Below the pieces are notes generated by a model. It had not been told where the DNA came from. It searched no databases and saw only the letters and a list, made by a program, of their open reading frames with translations. The position numbers and the translations under genes are program-made. DNA of 64,000 bases from JAISGQ01 sp964500965 (GTDB lineage: Bacteria > Bacillota > Clostridia > Oscillospirales > Acutalibacteraceae), in assembly GCA_964500965.1 (NCBI GenBank), contig CAZCQZ010000007.1:1-64000 (forward strand), in the 5' to 3' direction. Positions within the stretch are counted from its first letter, which is position 1; each line of letters opens with the position of its first letter. Positions 32,973 through 41,673 of the stretch are shown in pieces.

Positions 32973-35384
32973 TTATTCCGGCAAAGGCTCCGTCAGGGAA
33001 GAACGCAGTTCTTCGGCGCGGCGGTGGTCGGCAACAGCCAGAGGGTGTTCACCGAACACCTCGTAAAACGAAGCCCTGGCATCATACGTAATTGCAAGGT
33101 GAAAGCTCCTTGACGGTGACGGTGTAAGCTTTTTGAGAATATCAAGTGAACGGCTGTAGGCGGCAAGGCTTGATGAAAAGTCCTTAACATCGCCGTTGCA
33201 AAAAGCGTTGCCAAGCTGATAGTAGGCAAAAGCGGTAAGTTCGTCGGCATCGGTGTTGCCGTTTTCGGAAAGGGGAGAGAGCAGCTCCAGAGCCGATTTG
33301 TACGCGCTGATGGCGTTTTCGTGCTTACCTGAATCATCACGGTATCTTCCTATCGAAAGCCATTTCGCGGCTCTTGAAAGCTGTTCATAGGGCTTGTGGC
33401 TGTCCTTATTTTCTTCTGTAAGCTCCAGCGCGGAGGTGTAATCCTTTTCCATTAAACCGTATTTTCCCATGATTTCATACGCTTCTCCGCGATTTGAATA
33501 CAGCAGCGCAAGGGAGGCATTGTCAACGGGATACCTGTTTGCAAGCTCAATTGCCTTTGTCAGCTCCGGGACTTCAAGCTCAGGCTTGCCGAGCCTAAAA
33601 TACACCGTGCCGAGGGTGTTTCTGCACAGCGAAAGCTGTTGTGCGGCGGCAGGATTTTCCTCGGAAATCGGCTCCAAAAGCTCTGCGGCACGTTTCAAAG
33701 TCTCAATCGCTTCGTCGCTTTCGCTGCGCAAAAGCTGTAGGTCGGCTATGAATTTCAATGTTGTTGAATACTGAATTACGTCAACATCATCACAGGAAGA
33801 AAAAATCTCGTCGGCTTTGCGGTATATTTCGTAGCAACGGTCGTAATCCTCCGAGCGCAGATAACATTCCGCAAGGTTGCTTAAAATCACTCCGTGGAGA
33901 TTGGCGGAAACGGCTTCACCACAGGCTTCGGCATGCGCGGCGGCTTTTTTGAATGCGCCGGTTTCCGCTTCCAGCGGCGCACCGCTTCGGTAAAGACAAA
34001 TCCCCAGACGGTTGTAATCGTCCGCAAGTTCCTCGGTGGATTCTCCGTGGGATTCAAGCTGTGCGGTCAATTGCGTGTAAAGCGAAGCGCAAAATTCCGG
34101 AGGATAGTCCTCGTCAAGTGCAAGCCGGGCGGCAATGCTCAACGCTTCCTCGCCGTTTTCCGAAGTTTCCGTATAAATTTGCAGCTTTTGTTTTGCGGCG
34201 TCAATATCGCCTGCGCGCAGACAGGCAAGGGAACATGCGCGATAAAGTACAGGCTCGGAGGCTTCCGCTGTAAGAGCGCGGTAGCAATCGGCACTTTCGG
34301 TAAATCTTTCAAGCTTGTAAAGCAGTGAGGCGTAGGGTCTTAAAACAAGGGTGCGGCATTCTTCGTAACAGGTTAATCCGAATTTGAAAATCTCGGCGGC
34401 AAGGTCGTAAAAGCCGTCGGAAACGCACCCCTCGGCAAGAACGGAAAAATCATCTATGTTGTCGGTGGGAACAGTATCGCAATTAAGTGAAAGCGGTGTG
34501 CCGGAAATAAGAGCTTCGCAATATTCAAAATACAGGTTGTGCCGGGTATTTTCGGGCGCAATATTAAGTCTTTCGATAACGGCTTTTGCTTCGGCGGTTT
34601 TACCCTTTTGCGCCAAAGTCATCGCGTAAAGAAGTGATACATAGTTACAATTATCATCGGACAGCATGTGTTTTTCAATGTATGCATAGGAATCGGCAGC
34701 GACCCTTTCGATTAGCTCATTGTTCCACAGACGTGCGGCGGTACGGCAAATCAAGACAGCACACTCATAAGCCTGAGGTGACGAAAAATTTTCCATGCTC
34801 GCAAAGGTTACGCCCAGCGTGCAGTATTCAAGGCATTCACTTTCCATTCCGGCGGCGTAAGAAGCCTGTGCCGCAATGGAGCAGGAGCGTATAAACAGGT
34901 CGGTATCGACCTGTTTACCCCTGTGCAAAACCTCTTTATACGCGTCGCAGGGAGAGGTGAAAATTTCGGTCTTGTACACCGTCTCGCTTTTCATGTACGC
35001 TTCGGCACAAAGTGTTTCGGCTTCACACAATGTTGCAACGGAATAAGAGTACAGCGCGGAATTTATAAACGCTCTGCCGGCATCGTCATAGCGTTTATCG
35101 GCATAGAGAATTTTGCCCAGAAGCCTGTAGGCTTCGCAGGCATTATTGTTTTGCAGAATTTCCGCATAATATTCGGCACTGCTTTCCGCAAGACTTGCCG
35201 CCGTTGCATAGTTTCCGCGTTCATTTTCGCATATTGCCCTTTGAAAGGCAAGGAGCGCGGAAAGCTCAGGACGTTTTTTCGTCTTGTCAAGCTTTTCAAA
35301 CAATGCCGTGGCGCGTGTTATTTTTCCTTTGAAAAACAAAGCGGTTGCCCGGCGCACTTTTTTACGAAAGCTTCTCTTTGTCAT
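32973..35384 (-). CDS. Large tetratricopeptide-repeat protein
   Basis: An 803-aa, nearly all-helical cytoplasmic protein made of TPR units of about 34-42 residues, e.g. NRLGICLYRSGAPLEAETGAFKKA, LSNLAECYLRSEDYDRCYEIYRKADEIF, NTLGTVYFRLGKPELEVPELTKAIELA and YSNRGEAYEIMGKYGLMEKDYTSALEL. The N terminus is basic (MTKRSFRKKVRRATALFFKGKITRATALFEKL). No signal peptide, helix-turn-helix or catalytic domain was found. ATG 35384 is preferred to an upstream GTG at 35423, which lacks any ribosome site. Probably a protein-protein scaffold; partners unknown. Confidence 0.75.
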   Translation of the reverse strand: MTKRSFRKKVRRATALFFKGKITRATALFEKLDKTKKRPELSALLAFQRAICENERGNYATAASLAESSAEYYAEILQNNNACEAYRLLGKILYADKRYDDAGRAFINSALYSYSVATLCEAETLCAEAYMKSETVYKTEIFTSPCDAYKEVLHRGKQVDTDLFIRSCSIAAQASYAAGMESECLEYCTLGVTFASMENFSSPQAYECAVLICRTAARLWNNELIERVAADSYAYIEKHMLSDDNCNYVSLLYAMTLAQKGKTAEAKAVIERLNIAPENTRHNLYFEYCEALISGTPLSLNCDTVPTDNIDDFSVLAEGCVSDGFYDLAAEIFKFGLTCYEECRTLVLRPYASLLYKLERFTESADCYRALTAEASEPVLYRACSLACLRAGDIDAAKQKLQIYTETSENGEEALSIAARLALDEDYPPEFCASLYTQLTAQLESHGESTEELADDYNRLGICLYRSGAPLEAETGAFKKAAAHAEACGEAVSANLHGVILSNLAECYLRSEDYDRCYEIYRKADEIFSSCDDVDVIQYSTTLKFIADLQLLRSESDEAIETLKRAAELLEPISEENPAAAQQLSLCRNTLGTVYFRLGKPELEVPELTKAIELANRYPVDNASLALLYSNRGEAYEIMGKYGLMEKDYTSALELTEENKDSHKPYEQLSRAAKWLSIGRYRDDSGKHENAISAYKSALELLSPLSENGNTDADELTAFAYYQLGNAFCNGDVKDFSSSLAAYSRSLDILKKLTPSPSRSFHLAITYDARASFYEVFGEHPLAVADHRRAEELRSSLTEPLPE

Positions 35385-35469
35385 GGTATCACCCGAAGTT
35401 ATTATTGCTGTTAAGTATACCACAATGTTGTAACAAAAGCACTGATTTTCAAAAAAATATATTATTTTG

Positions 35470-35498
35470 TTGAACAGCCGCCTGTCATAGTGTAAAAT
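35470..35498 (+). promoter_or_regulatory. Promoter of the GH3 gene
   Basis: TTGAAC (35470-35475), a 17-nt spacer and TAAAAT (35493-35498), 18 nt before the start codon. Confidence 0.7.
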
Positions 35499-35515
35499 GC
35501 TTTTGAGGTGAGACT

Positions 35516-36877
35516 ATGGCAAACAGATACGGACGTGACGATTACTACAGACGAAACAACGGCAGAGCATACGATAATTACGGCTCCGGCGGTTACAGAC
35601 GAAGCAGGTCAAAGGGACAAAGACGCACCGTCAGCACCATGCGGACGGAAAGCGAAAAACGCGGACTTGGCAAAAAAATGATTATCGTTTTTATTGTGCT
35701 GGCGTTGATAATTGTTCACATTGCGGTTATTTCCGTAATAGGCGGAAATAAAAAGGACGGCACTGCCGCCGATAATAGGGAGAATCCTGTGATAACCTCC
35801 GCCGATGCGACGCCCGAAATATCCGAAACGGACAGCATTCGGGAACAGGCGGAAAAGCTGCTTTCTGAAATGACAACGGAAGAAAAGGTAGGTCAGCTTT
35901 TGCTCATTCGTTCAAACGGCAGAGGAACTCAGTCCTTTTCAGAGCTTATTGCCGAATGCAAAGCAGGGGGCGTTGTGCTGTTCAAAAGCGATTTTGACGG
36001 AAAGTCAAAGCAGGAGGTTAAGGATATGACTGCTGCTTTGCAGGAAGCAGGCGGCGGAAAGCTTCTCATCTGCGTTGACGAGGAGGGCGGAACGGTCGTT
36101 CGTATGAGCGGACTTTCTCAGCTTCGTTCTGAAAAATACAAGTCTCCGCAGGAGCTTTATAAGCAGGGCGGCTATGACGGCATACGTGAGGATACGGTTA
36201 ATAAATGCGAGTTTTTAAAGACCTACGGCGTTAATGTCAACTTTGCGCCTGTTGCCGATGTTGTGACGGAGAAGTCCGGATTTATGTATAAAAGGGCTTT
36301 CGGCAAAAATGCCGATTCGACCGGCAAATATGTTGAAACCGTTGTGGCGGCGATGAAAGAAAACCGCGTCGGCTCAACCATGAAGCATTTCCCCGGCTAC
36401 GGCAACAGCAAAGGGGATACCCATGAGGGATTAGACCATAATACCCAAAGCCTGGGCGCTCTGAAAGCCTCCGACCTTGTGCCCTTTGAGTACGGAATCA
36501 AAGCCGGTGCGGATTCGATAATGGTCACTCACACGATTATTGACGATGTGGACCCGCAAAGACCTGCTTCCATGTCTCCCGATTGCATTGCGTTAATACG
36601 GGATTACCTCGGCTTTGACGGGGTTATTCTCACCGACGCGTTGGACATGGGTGCGATAATCGAATACTGCGGCAGTGAAGACCCCTGTGTAAGTGCCTTT
36701 AATGCCGGAATTGATATACTCTGTCTGCCCTCAGACCCTGCAAAAGCATACAAAAATCTGCTGTCGGCGGTTGAAAGCGGAAAAATCACGGCGGAACGGC
36801 TGGACGAATCGGTAATGAGAATACTCATCTGGAAAATTAACCTCGGACTTTACGAGGGTCGGGAGCTGAGCAATTGA
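35516..36877 (+). CDS. Membrane-anchored GH3 beta-N-acetylhexosaminidase (NagZ-like)
   Basis: A 453-aa type II membrane protein. A basic, Tyr/Arg-rich cytoplasmic head of about 55 residues (RYGRDDYYRRNNGRAYDN...) precedes one helix (MIIVFIVLALIIVHIAVISVI). A GH3 N-terminal domain faces outward. It shows DEEGGTVVRM, VNFAPVADVV, MKHFPGYGNSKGDTHEGLDHN (the His/Asp loop typical of NagZ-type hexosaminidases) and the nucleophile Asp of LTDALDMGAI. The GH3 C-terminal domain is absent, as in NagZ. Probably removes N-acetylglucosamine from muropeptides or wall glycan outside the cell. The next gene overlaps its stop by 4 nt. Confidence 0.88.
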   Translation: MANRYGRDDYYRRNNGRAYDNYGSGGYRRSRSKGQRRTVSTMRTESEKRGLGKKMIIVFIVLALIIVHIAVISVIGGNKKDGTAADNRENPVITSADATPEISETDSIREQAEKLLSEMTTEEKVGQLLLIRSNGRGTQSFSELIAECKAGGVVLFKSDFDGKSKQEVKDMTAALQEAGGGKLLICVDEEGGTVVRMSGLSQLRSEKYKSPQELYKQGGYDGIREDTVNKCEFLKTYGVNVNFAPVADVVTEKSGFMYKRAFGKNADSTGKYVETVVAAMKENRVGSTMKHFPGYGNSKGDTHEGLDHNTQSLGALKASDLVPFEYGIKAGADSIMVTHTIIDDVDPQRPASMSPDCIALIRDYLGFDGVILTDALDMGAIIEYCGSEDPCVSAFNAGIDILCLPSDPAKAYKNLLSAVESGKITAERLDESVMRILIWKINLGLYEGRELSN

Positions 36878-37632
36878 ACAGGGAGCTTTTCGACCGGGCT
36901 TGTAAGCTGGCTGCGACACAGGTAAAGGAGCGAACGTCAATCGGAACGCTTTCGGAAAAGTCCCTGCATGCGGCGTTGAAGATGTATTTTGAACCGCACA
37001 CCGATTGTCGGGAAATTGAGATTGGCGGATTTGTTGCGGACATTGTGGGGGAAAGGGGCATAATCGAAATTCAGACCCGAAATCTTTCCGCAATGAGAAA
37101 AAAGCTTACGGCTCTGACGGCGGTTGTACCGGTGACGGTGGTTCACCCGGTGATTGTTAATAAGCACGTAATCTGTATGGACGAAGCCACCGGAGCTGTT
37201 ACCTCACAGAGAAAATCGCCAAAGCACGGGAGCATATATACCGCTCTTGAGGAGCTTTGGGGGATAAGAGAGCTTTTGTGCAGTGAACGGCTGACGGTGT
37301 GCCTTATACTTATAGATGCGGAGGAAATCCGTCTGTACGGCGGTGATGTTCTGAAGTACGGCGGCAAGAAACAGCGCAGCCCAAAGGGATACTTTAAAAG
37401 TGACAGGATTCCCACAAAGCTCCATGATGAGATTTACATAAAATGTCGTGAGGACTTCGGAATATATATTCCGAATGACTTGCCGGAACAGTTTACTGTA
37501 AAGAGCTTTGCGAAATGTGCCGGCATTCCGGAGCACAATGCAAGTCTTGCGCTTCATCTTTTCAGCGAAATCGGAGTTGCCGAAAGGGTCGGAAAGCAAG
37601 GCCGCGCCTACCTTTATGAAATGAGAATTTAA
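36874..37632 (+). CDS. Uncharacterised protein, possible PD-(D/E)XK-type fold with winged helix
   Basis: A 252-aa soluble protein I cannot name. Residues 20-65 (LSEKSLHAALKMYFEPHTDCREIEIGGFVADIVGERGIIEIQTRN) hold an Asp followed after about ten residues by Glu-Ile-Gln, the D...ExQ/K arrangement of restriction-like nuclease folds. The C-terminal 70 residues (QFTVKSFAKCAGIPEHNASLALHLFSEIGVAERVGKQG) look like a winged helix. It starts with TTG, overlaps the GH3 stop by 4 nt, and has GGGAG 8 nt upstream, so it is co-translated with an unrelated wall enzyme. Nuclease activity is only a fold-level guess. Confidence 0.6.
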   Translation: MNRELFDRACKLAATQVKERTSIGTLSEKSLHAALKMYFEPHTDCREIEIGGFVADIVGERGIIEIQTRNLSAMRKKLTALTAVVPVTVVHPVIVNKHVICMDEATGAVTSQRKSPKHGSIYTALEELWGIRELLCSERLTVCLILIDAEEIRLYGGDVLKYGGKKQRSPKGYFKSDRIPTKLHDEIYIKCREDFGIYIPNDLPEQFTVKSFAKCAGIPEHNASLALHLFSEIGVAERVGKQGRAYLYEMRI

Positions 37633-37648
37633 CCTGACTAATATTAAG

Positions 37649-37683
37649 CCCCCAATGAACGGCATTTTGCAGTTCATTGGGGG
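37649..37683. terminator. Bidirectional terminator
   Basis: CCCCCAATGAAC (37649-37660) pairs perfectly with GTTCATTGGGGG (37672-37683), followed by TGTTTAT. It separates the GH3 operon from the convergent LRR/TIR genes. Confidence 0.8.
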
Positions 37684-37694
37684 TGTTTATAAAA

Positions 37695-38225
37695 TCAGTT
37701 AACTATCCATTCTTTTACGCCGTCGTATGAAGTCCGACCATAATAGGAAGCTCCATGCGGTGCGTAGACGGTAACATTGCAGCCGTCAAATGCAGAACTT
37801 TCAATACTTCTAACGCTATTTGGTATGGCAATTTGAATTAGTTTGCTACAGCCGTCAAATGCAGAACTTCCAATACTTCTAACGCCATTTAGTATGGCGA
37901 TTTTGGTTAGATTGCTACAGTTTTTAAATGCAGAACTTCCAATACTTCTAACGCTGCCGGGTATGGTGATTTGGGCTAGTTTGCTACAGCCACAAAATGC
38001 ATATCCTCCAATACTTGTAACGCTGCTGGGTATGGTGATTTTGGTTAGTTTGCTACAGCTACGAAATGCAGAATCTTCAATACGTGTAACCTTTTTGCTT
38101 TTAATTTCGGAGGGGATATTAAGTACCGTTTCGTTGCCAACATATTCGGTAATTGTTACTTCATTATTAACAATCTCATATTCATAATCCGTTACATCGT
38201 CTTTTGGAGAGCGATTTGATTGCAT
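37695..38225 (-). CDS. Leucine-rich repeat (BspA/LRR_5) protein, possibly the detached C-terminal part of the TIR gene
   Basis: A 176-aa protein. After a linker (VTDYEYEIVNNEVTITEYVGNETVLNIPSEIKSKKVTRI) come four full and one partial 23-residue repeats of the type IGSSAFDGCSKLIQIAIPNSVRS. The end is a capping segment (VTVYAPHGASYYGRTSYDGVKEWIVN). There is no signal peptide, so unlike most BspA proteins it is not obviously exported. Its ATG lies inside the TIR gene, in the -1 frame, and the upstream sequence (CAGGCG) is a poor ribosome site. The frame is open for about 40 nt before the ATG, so a TIR-LRR fusion by a -1 shift is possible. Confidence 0.7.
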   Translation of the reverse strand: MQSNRSPKDDVTDYEYEIVNNEVTITEYVGNETVLNIPSEIKSKKVTRIEDSAFRSCSKLTKITIPSSVTSIGGYAFCGCSKLAQITIPGSVRSIGSSAFKNCSNLTKIAILNGVRSIGSSAFDGCSKLIQIAIPNSVRSIESSAFDGCNVTVYAPHGASYYGRTSYDGVKEWIVN

Positions 38226-38770
38226 AACGCCTGAAATTTTGCCACAATTGCGGCTTTTTCTCTTGCTTCACGCTCCGCCTTTTCTCTTGCTTCGCGGTCA
38301 ATCTCTGTTGTGTCAATTCGGGTGGTGGGTGTGGCTTTGAAATTATTCAGCAAGCCCTCTACCATATCGCAGGCTTTATTCAGATTCTTTGCGGAATAGC
38401 TTTGCACCCAGCTAAGCTCACTGGGAAGCTGATAGGGGGAAACGCCCTCAAGAACGGTAAGCATCATGGCGTCCTTTCGTCCGCCCTTAATCATCATATT
38501 ATAGTGCCGCCATTCCTGCTCAACCCACGGGGCATTGACGTTTTCGACACTTGTTGCCACCAGAATGAAAACCTTTGCGCTTGCAAGCGCCTCGTCAATG
38601 AATTTTCCCCAGTCCGGGCGGCACTTTTCCTGAATGGTTGCGTTGCTGAAAAAGGTGTTGATACCACGGCGGCTCAGCTCACGGTAAAGCTGTCCTGCAA
38701 TTTCGCTGTCCCTTACATTCGGGTGCTCTTCATCCGGATTTTTAAAGGATATGAACGCATCGAAGCCCAT
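38192..38770 (-). CDS. TIR-domain protein
   Basis: A 192-aa protein. Residues 1-140 form a TIR domain: FDAFISFKN (box 1), DSEIAGQLYRELSRRGINTFFSN, FIDEALASAKVFILVATSVENVNAPWVEQEWRHY. The last phrase has the Ser/Trp/Glu pattern where the NADase glutamate lies in bacterial TIRs. Then comes a charged helix with repeats of REAREKAE. TIR proteins often act as NAD-consuming effectors in antiphage or signalling systems. The start ATG 38770 is favoured over GTG 38779 because AAGGAG abuts the latter. The C terminus overlaps the LRR ORF by 34 nt in another frame, which may reflect a frameshift in a TIR-coil-LRR protein. Confidence 0.82.
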   Translation of the reverse strand: MGFDAFISFKNPDEEHPNVRDSEIAGQLYRELSRRGINTFFSNATIQEKCRPDWGKFIDEALASAKVFILVATSVENVNAPWVEQEWRHYNMMIKGGRKDAMMLTVLEGVSPYQLPSELSWVQSYSAKNLNKACDMVEGLLNNFKATPTTRIDTTEIDREAREKAEREAREKAAIVAKFQALCNQIALQKTM

Positions 38771-38868
38771 TTTTCCCACTCCTTATCGACAGTTAAAAAC
38801 ATCTGACAAAAACTATTGTAAAATACAATACAATTTTTTGCAAGGAAAATATTTTTAATGCACAGCCG

Positions 38869-41661
38869 TTATGCGAAAAGCTCTTTAAGCTGTTCGGCGG
38901 TAAGCCTGTCTTTCGGAGCAAATTCATCGGAGGAAATGTATTCACCGATGCATTCGAGAAGCAGAGCCGCTTCGGGACAATCCGCAAGCTTGTGGGCTTT
39001 TGCGTTCAGGACAAACAGTCTGCCGTTTTCCACATTGCATTCAAACATCATGCCCAGCTTGTGACAGCGTTCAAAATTGTCGATTGTGTAAACGATAGGA
39101 GAGATGTCAACATTATCGAGAATCGTGGTGTCACAGCTTTCGACCAGCGACCACCACTGCGGCTCGGAATGATAGCTTGTGGGGAAGTTTCTGAAAACAG
39201 GGTGAGAATCGTCAATAAGCAGACCGAGTGTGCCGACGGGGATTTCCTGACCTCTCCACTCGGAGATTGATTTAAACATGCTGAAGCACCAGAAATCAGA
39301 GCAGTAGAAGCCCTTGATGCCGTTTTTAACTTCGTCGGGAATGAGAAGAACGGCTTCGCCCTTTTCGAGAAGTTCGATTGCATCGTCTGCCGTATGCACA
39401 ATATTTAAATGCTTTGCGTTATCAAAGCTTCTGTTCGGATAAATGAACAAATCATAGCCGTTTTCGGCTTTCGGATTTTCAAGGGACAAGGTGAGCCTTA
39501 CTCTCTCTGCCGCTGTCTTTTCGGGCAGTGAAACGGAAATACCGCCGAGCCTTACAAGACCGTAGGAATCATCGGGAATTTCGATTTCGCCCTGTCCGTA
39601 ACTGCCGAGCTGCCAGCGGAGCTTTTGACCTTTAAGAGGTACGGAGCTGTTAAAGTAGCTTATGGCAATGTCCGCTTTAAACTCACTGCCATAGGTCAAA
39701 ACATAGCTGTCAAATTGGGCAAGAAGCACACAATCGGAGCAGAAGCCGCGCCACTGTGAGGGGGTAATAAGCCCCTTTGATTCCATGAAAGCATCAAGCA
39801 TACCCACAGTCGCAGTGCCCTGACCGATGAAATCCTGGAGGTCGAGAAGCTGATAGCCTGCCACTTTTTCGGAACGGTGAACAGCTTCAAGCTCCTCCTT
39901 ATAGCACAGCGCGGACAGCTTACCCGAAGCCTTGAAAAAGTCCTCGGCTTTGTCATAAAGTCCTTTTTCGCTCAGACGTTCACCGAATATTTCAAAGTTG
40001 CGTGCCTTGAGCACACCGGTGTATTTTGAAATTTCCGCCATGTGCGGCCACACCGCATACTGACCGATTTCGTGGGTGACAACGGGTATATTCGGCACAA
40101 GTCCGTCATCGGTATCAACCGCCTTGACTTTCTTTACGCCTGTTTCATATTGAATCTCTATTTCTTCACCGTCTGAAAGGTCTGCACCGGGATAATCGGT
40201 TGACATAATTATTCTGTCGTAATTGTGCCTTGTTGAGGGCTTTGCGGTCTGAACATGACCGAGAGGCGCGTCACACTGACCGTAAGAGCCGCGGATAAGC
40301 CGTGTTTTATTAAGCCTTACACCGCACCAGAAGTCTTCCTCCGGCAGTATTACAGGCACGTGCTGGAAGTTGTTTGAGCCTTGTGTGTAAAGATGTCGCC
40401 TGTCAACGGCACGGTATCCGCCCAGAATTTCCGACAGTCTTTCGGGGCTGCCCCAAAGCTCGTTTCCGAGAGAAAACATGCAGAAAGAGGGGTGATTGCC
40501 GAAGCTGCGCATCATTCTGAAGCCTTCCTCAATAAGATATTCCTGCTCCTTTTCCTTGTAGCCTTCCTCACCCTTGGCGGCAATGGTACCCCAAAAAGGA
40601 AGCTCCGGCTCCATATATATGCCGAGAAGGTCGGCGGCTGTAAATGCCGCGTCGGGAGGACAACAGGTGTGGAAGCGATAGTGGTTGATTCCGTATTCCT
40701 TTGCGGTTTTCATAACGGTCAGCCAGCCCTCAACCGTGCAGGGAGCTGCGCCGGTGAGAGGGAATATCATGCCGTCATGCTTTCCGCGCAGCATGGTTTT
40801 CGTGCCGTTAATGTAAAAATTCATGCCCTGCGATTTAAAGGAGCGAAGCCCGAAAACCGTGCTTTTACTGCTGCTGAGAGTGCTTTCGGAATACAGTTCA
40901 AAATTCAGAGTGTAAACGTTCGGCTCGTATTCGCTCCAAAGCTTTGCGCCGGGAGCGTCAAAGGTAAAGTCGTAGGTATGTACGCCGCTTTTTATGTCAA
41001 CTGAAAAGTCGGCGTTGTTAACGGTTTGCTCCGAAACGCCCTCTGCGGTAAGCTTTGAAAGACCGACGGCAAGATTACAGGAAATATCCTTTGTGCTGTC
41101 GATTTCAATGGAAAGTGAGATTTTTTTGCTTTCAATATCCGAATCGGCATAAACCGAGGTAATCACGGCGGCACCGGTGGCTTTCAGCGAAAGCTCGCCC
41201 ATGATACCGTTCCAGTTTTTCTGAGTGTTATGGGAGGTGAGATGACCGCCCTTGGTGGGGTAATCGGTGTTTGCGACAAGAACGGTGATTTCAAACTCGT
41301 TGTTGTTAACATAATCCGTGATTTCGTAAATGTGCTCGGTGTTAAGACTGTCGCCCTCTCCGACATATTCGCCGTCAATCCACAGCTTTGTAAGACGCGT
41401 GCGCTCAAGAGTTATAAAAAGTCTGCCCTTTAAATCGTCATCGTCGATTTTCATTTTCCGTGAGTACCACACGTAGCCCTCAAAGGGGTAAAGCTCGGTT
41501 AAAAAGCCGGTATCTCTGCCGGTGTTTTCGATTCCTTTGTGGGCGATTGCGGTTGTAGAGGGGAGAATTATGGTATCATCGTAGGGTATATCCGGTGTTG
41601 TGTGCTTTTTGCCGCCGTCAAGAAACAGCTTCCATTCCCCGGAAAGAGAATAATTGTGCAT
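38869..41661 (-). CDS. GH2-family glycoside hydrolase (beta-galactosidase-like)
   Basis: A 930-aa cytoplasmic enzyme. An N-terminal sugar-binding sandwich (SLSGEWKLFLDGG ... VWYSRKMKI ... LWIDGEYVGEGDSLNTEH) is followed by an immunoglobulin-like domain, then a TIM barrel. The acid/base is Glu401 in SLGNELWGS, and the probable nucleophile is Glu531 in VVTHEIGQYAVWP. The last 250 residues form an additional beta-rich region. No signal peptide. The exact sugar (galactoside, glucuronide, mannoside) cannot be told. The ROK regulator ends 12 nt upstream, and a third sugar gene lies beyond it, suggesting a local glycan-use cluster. Confidence 0.82.
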   Translation of the reverse strand: MHNYSLSGEWKLFLDGGKKHTTPDIPYDDTIILPSTTAIAHKGIENTGRDTGFLTELYPFEGYVWYSRKMKIDDDDLKGRLFITLERTRLTKLWIDGEYVGEGDSLNTEHIYEITDYVNNNEFEITVLVANTDYPTKGGHLTSHNTQKNWNGIMGELSLKATGAAVITSVYADSDIESKKISLSIEIDSTKDISCNLAVGLSKLTAEGVSEQTVNNADFSVDIKSGVHTYDFTFDAPGAKLWSEYEPNVYTLNFELYSESTLSSSKSTVFGLRSFKSQGMNFYINGTKTMLRGKHDGMIFPLTGAAPCTVEGWLTVMKTAKEYGINHYRFHTCCPPDAAFTAADLLGIYMEPELPFWGTIAAKGEEGYKEKEQEYLIEEGFRMMRSFGNHPSFCMFSLGNELWGSPERLSEILGGYRAVDRRHLYTQGSNNFQHVPVILPEEDFWCGVRLNKTRLIRGSYGQCDAPLGHVQTAKPSTRHNYDRIIMSTDYPGADLSDGEEIEIQYETGVKKVKAVDTDDGLVPNIPVVTHEIGQYAVWPHMAEISKYTGVLKARNFEIFGERLSEKGLYDKAEDFFKASGKLSALCYKEELEAVHRSEKVAGYQLLDLQDFIGQGTATVGMLDAFMESKGLITPSQWRGFCSDCVLLAQFDSYVLTYGSEFKADIAISYFNSSVPLKGQKLRWQLGSYGQGEIEIPDDSYGLVRLGGISVSLPEKTAAERVRLTLSLENPKAENGYDLFIYPNRSFDNAKHLNIVHTADDAIELLEKGEAVLLIPDEVKNGIKGFYCSDFWCFSMFKSISEWRGQEIPVGTLGLLIDDSHPVFRNFPTSYHSEPQWWSLVESCDTTILDNVDISPIVYTIDNFERCHKLGMMFECNVENGRLFVLNAKAHKLADCPEAALLLECIGEYISSDEFAPKDRLTAEQLKELFA

Positions 41662-41673
41662 TTTTACATCTCC

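Noticed and set aside
37843..38070. Short tandem DNA repeats considered as a CRISPR-like array
   Set aside because: The periodic units encode the in-frame 23-residue LRR pattern and have no constant repeat with variable spacers.
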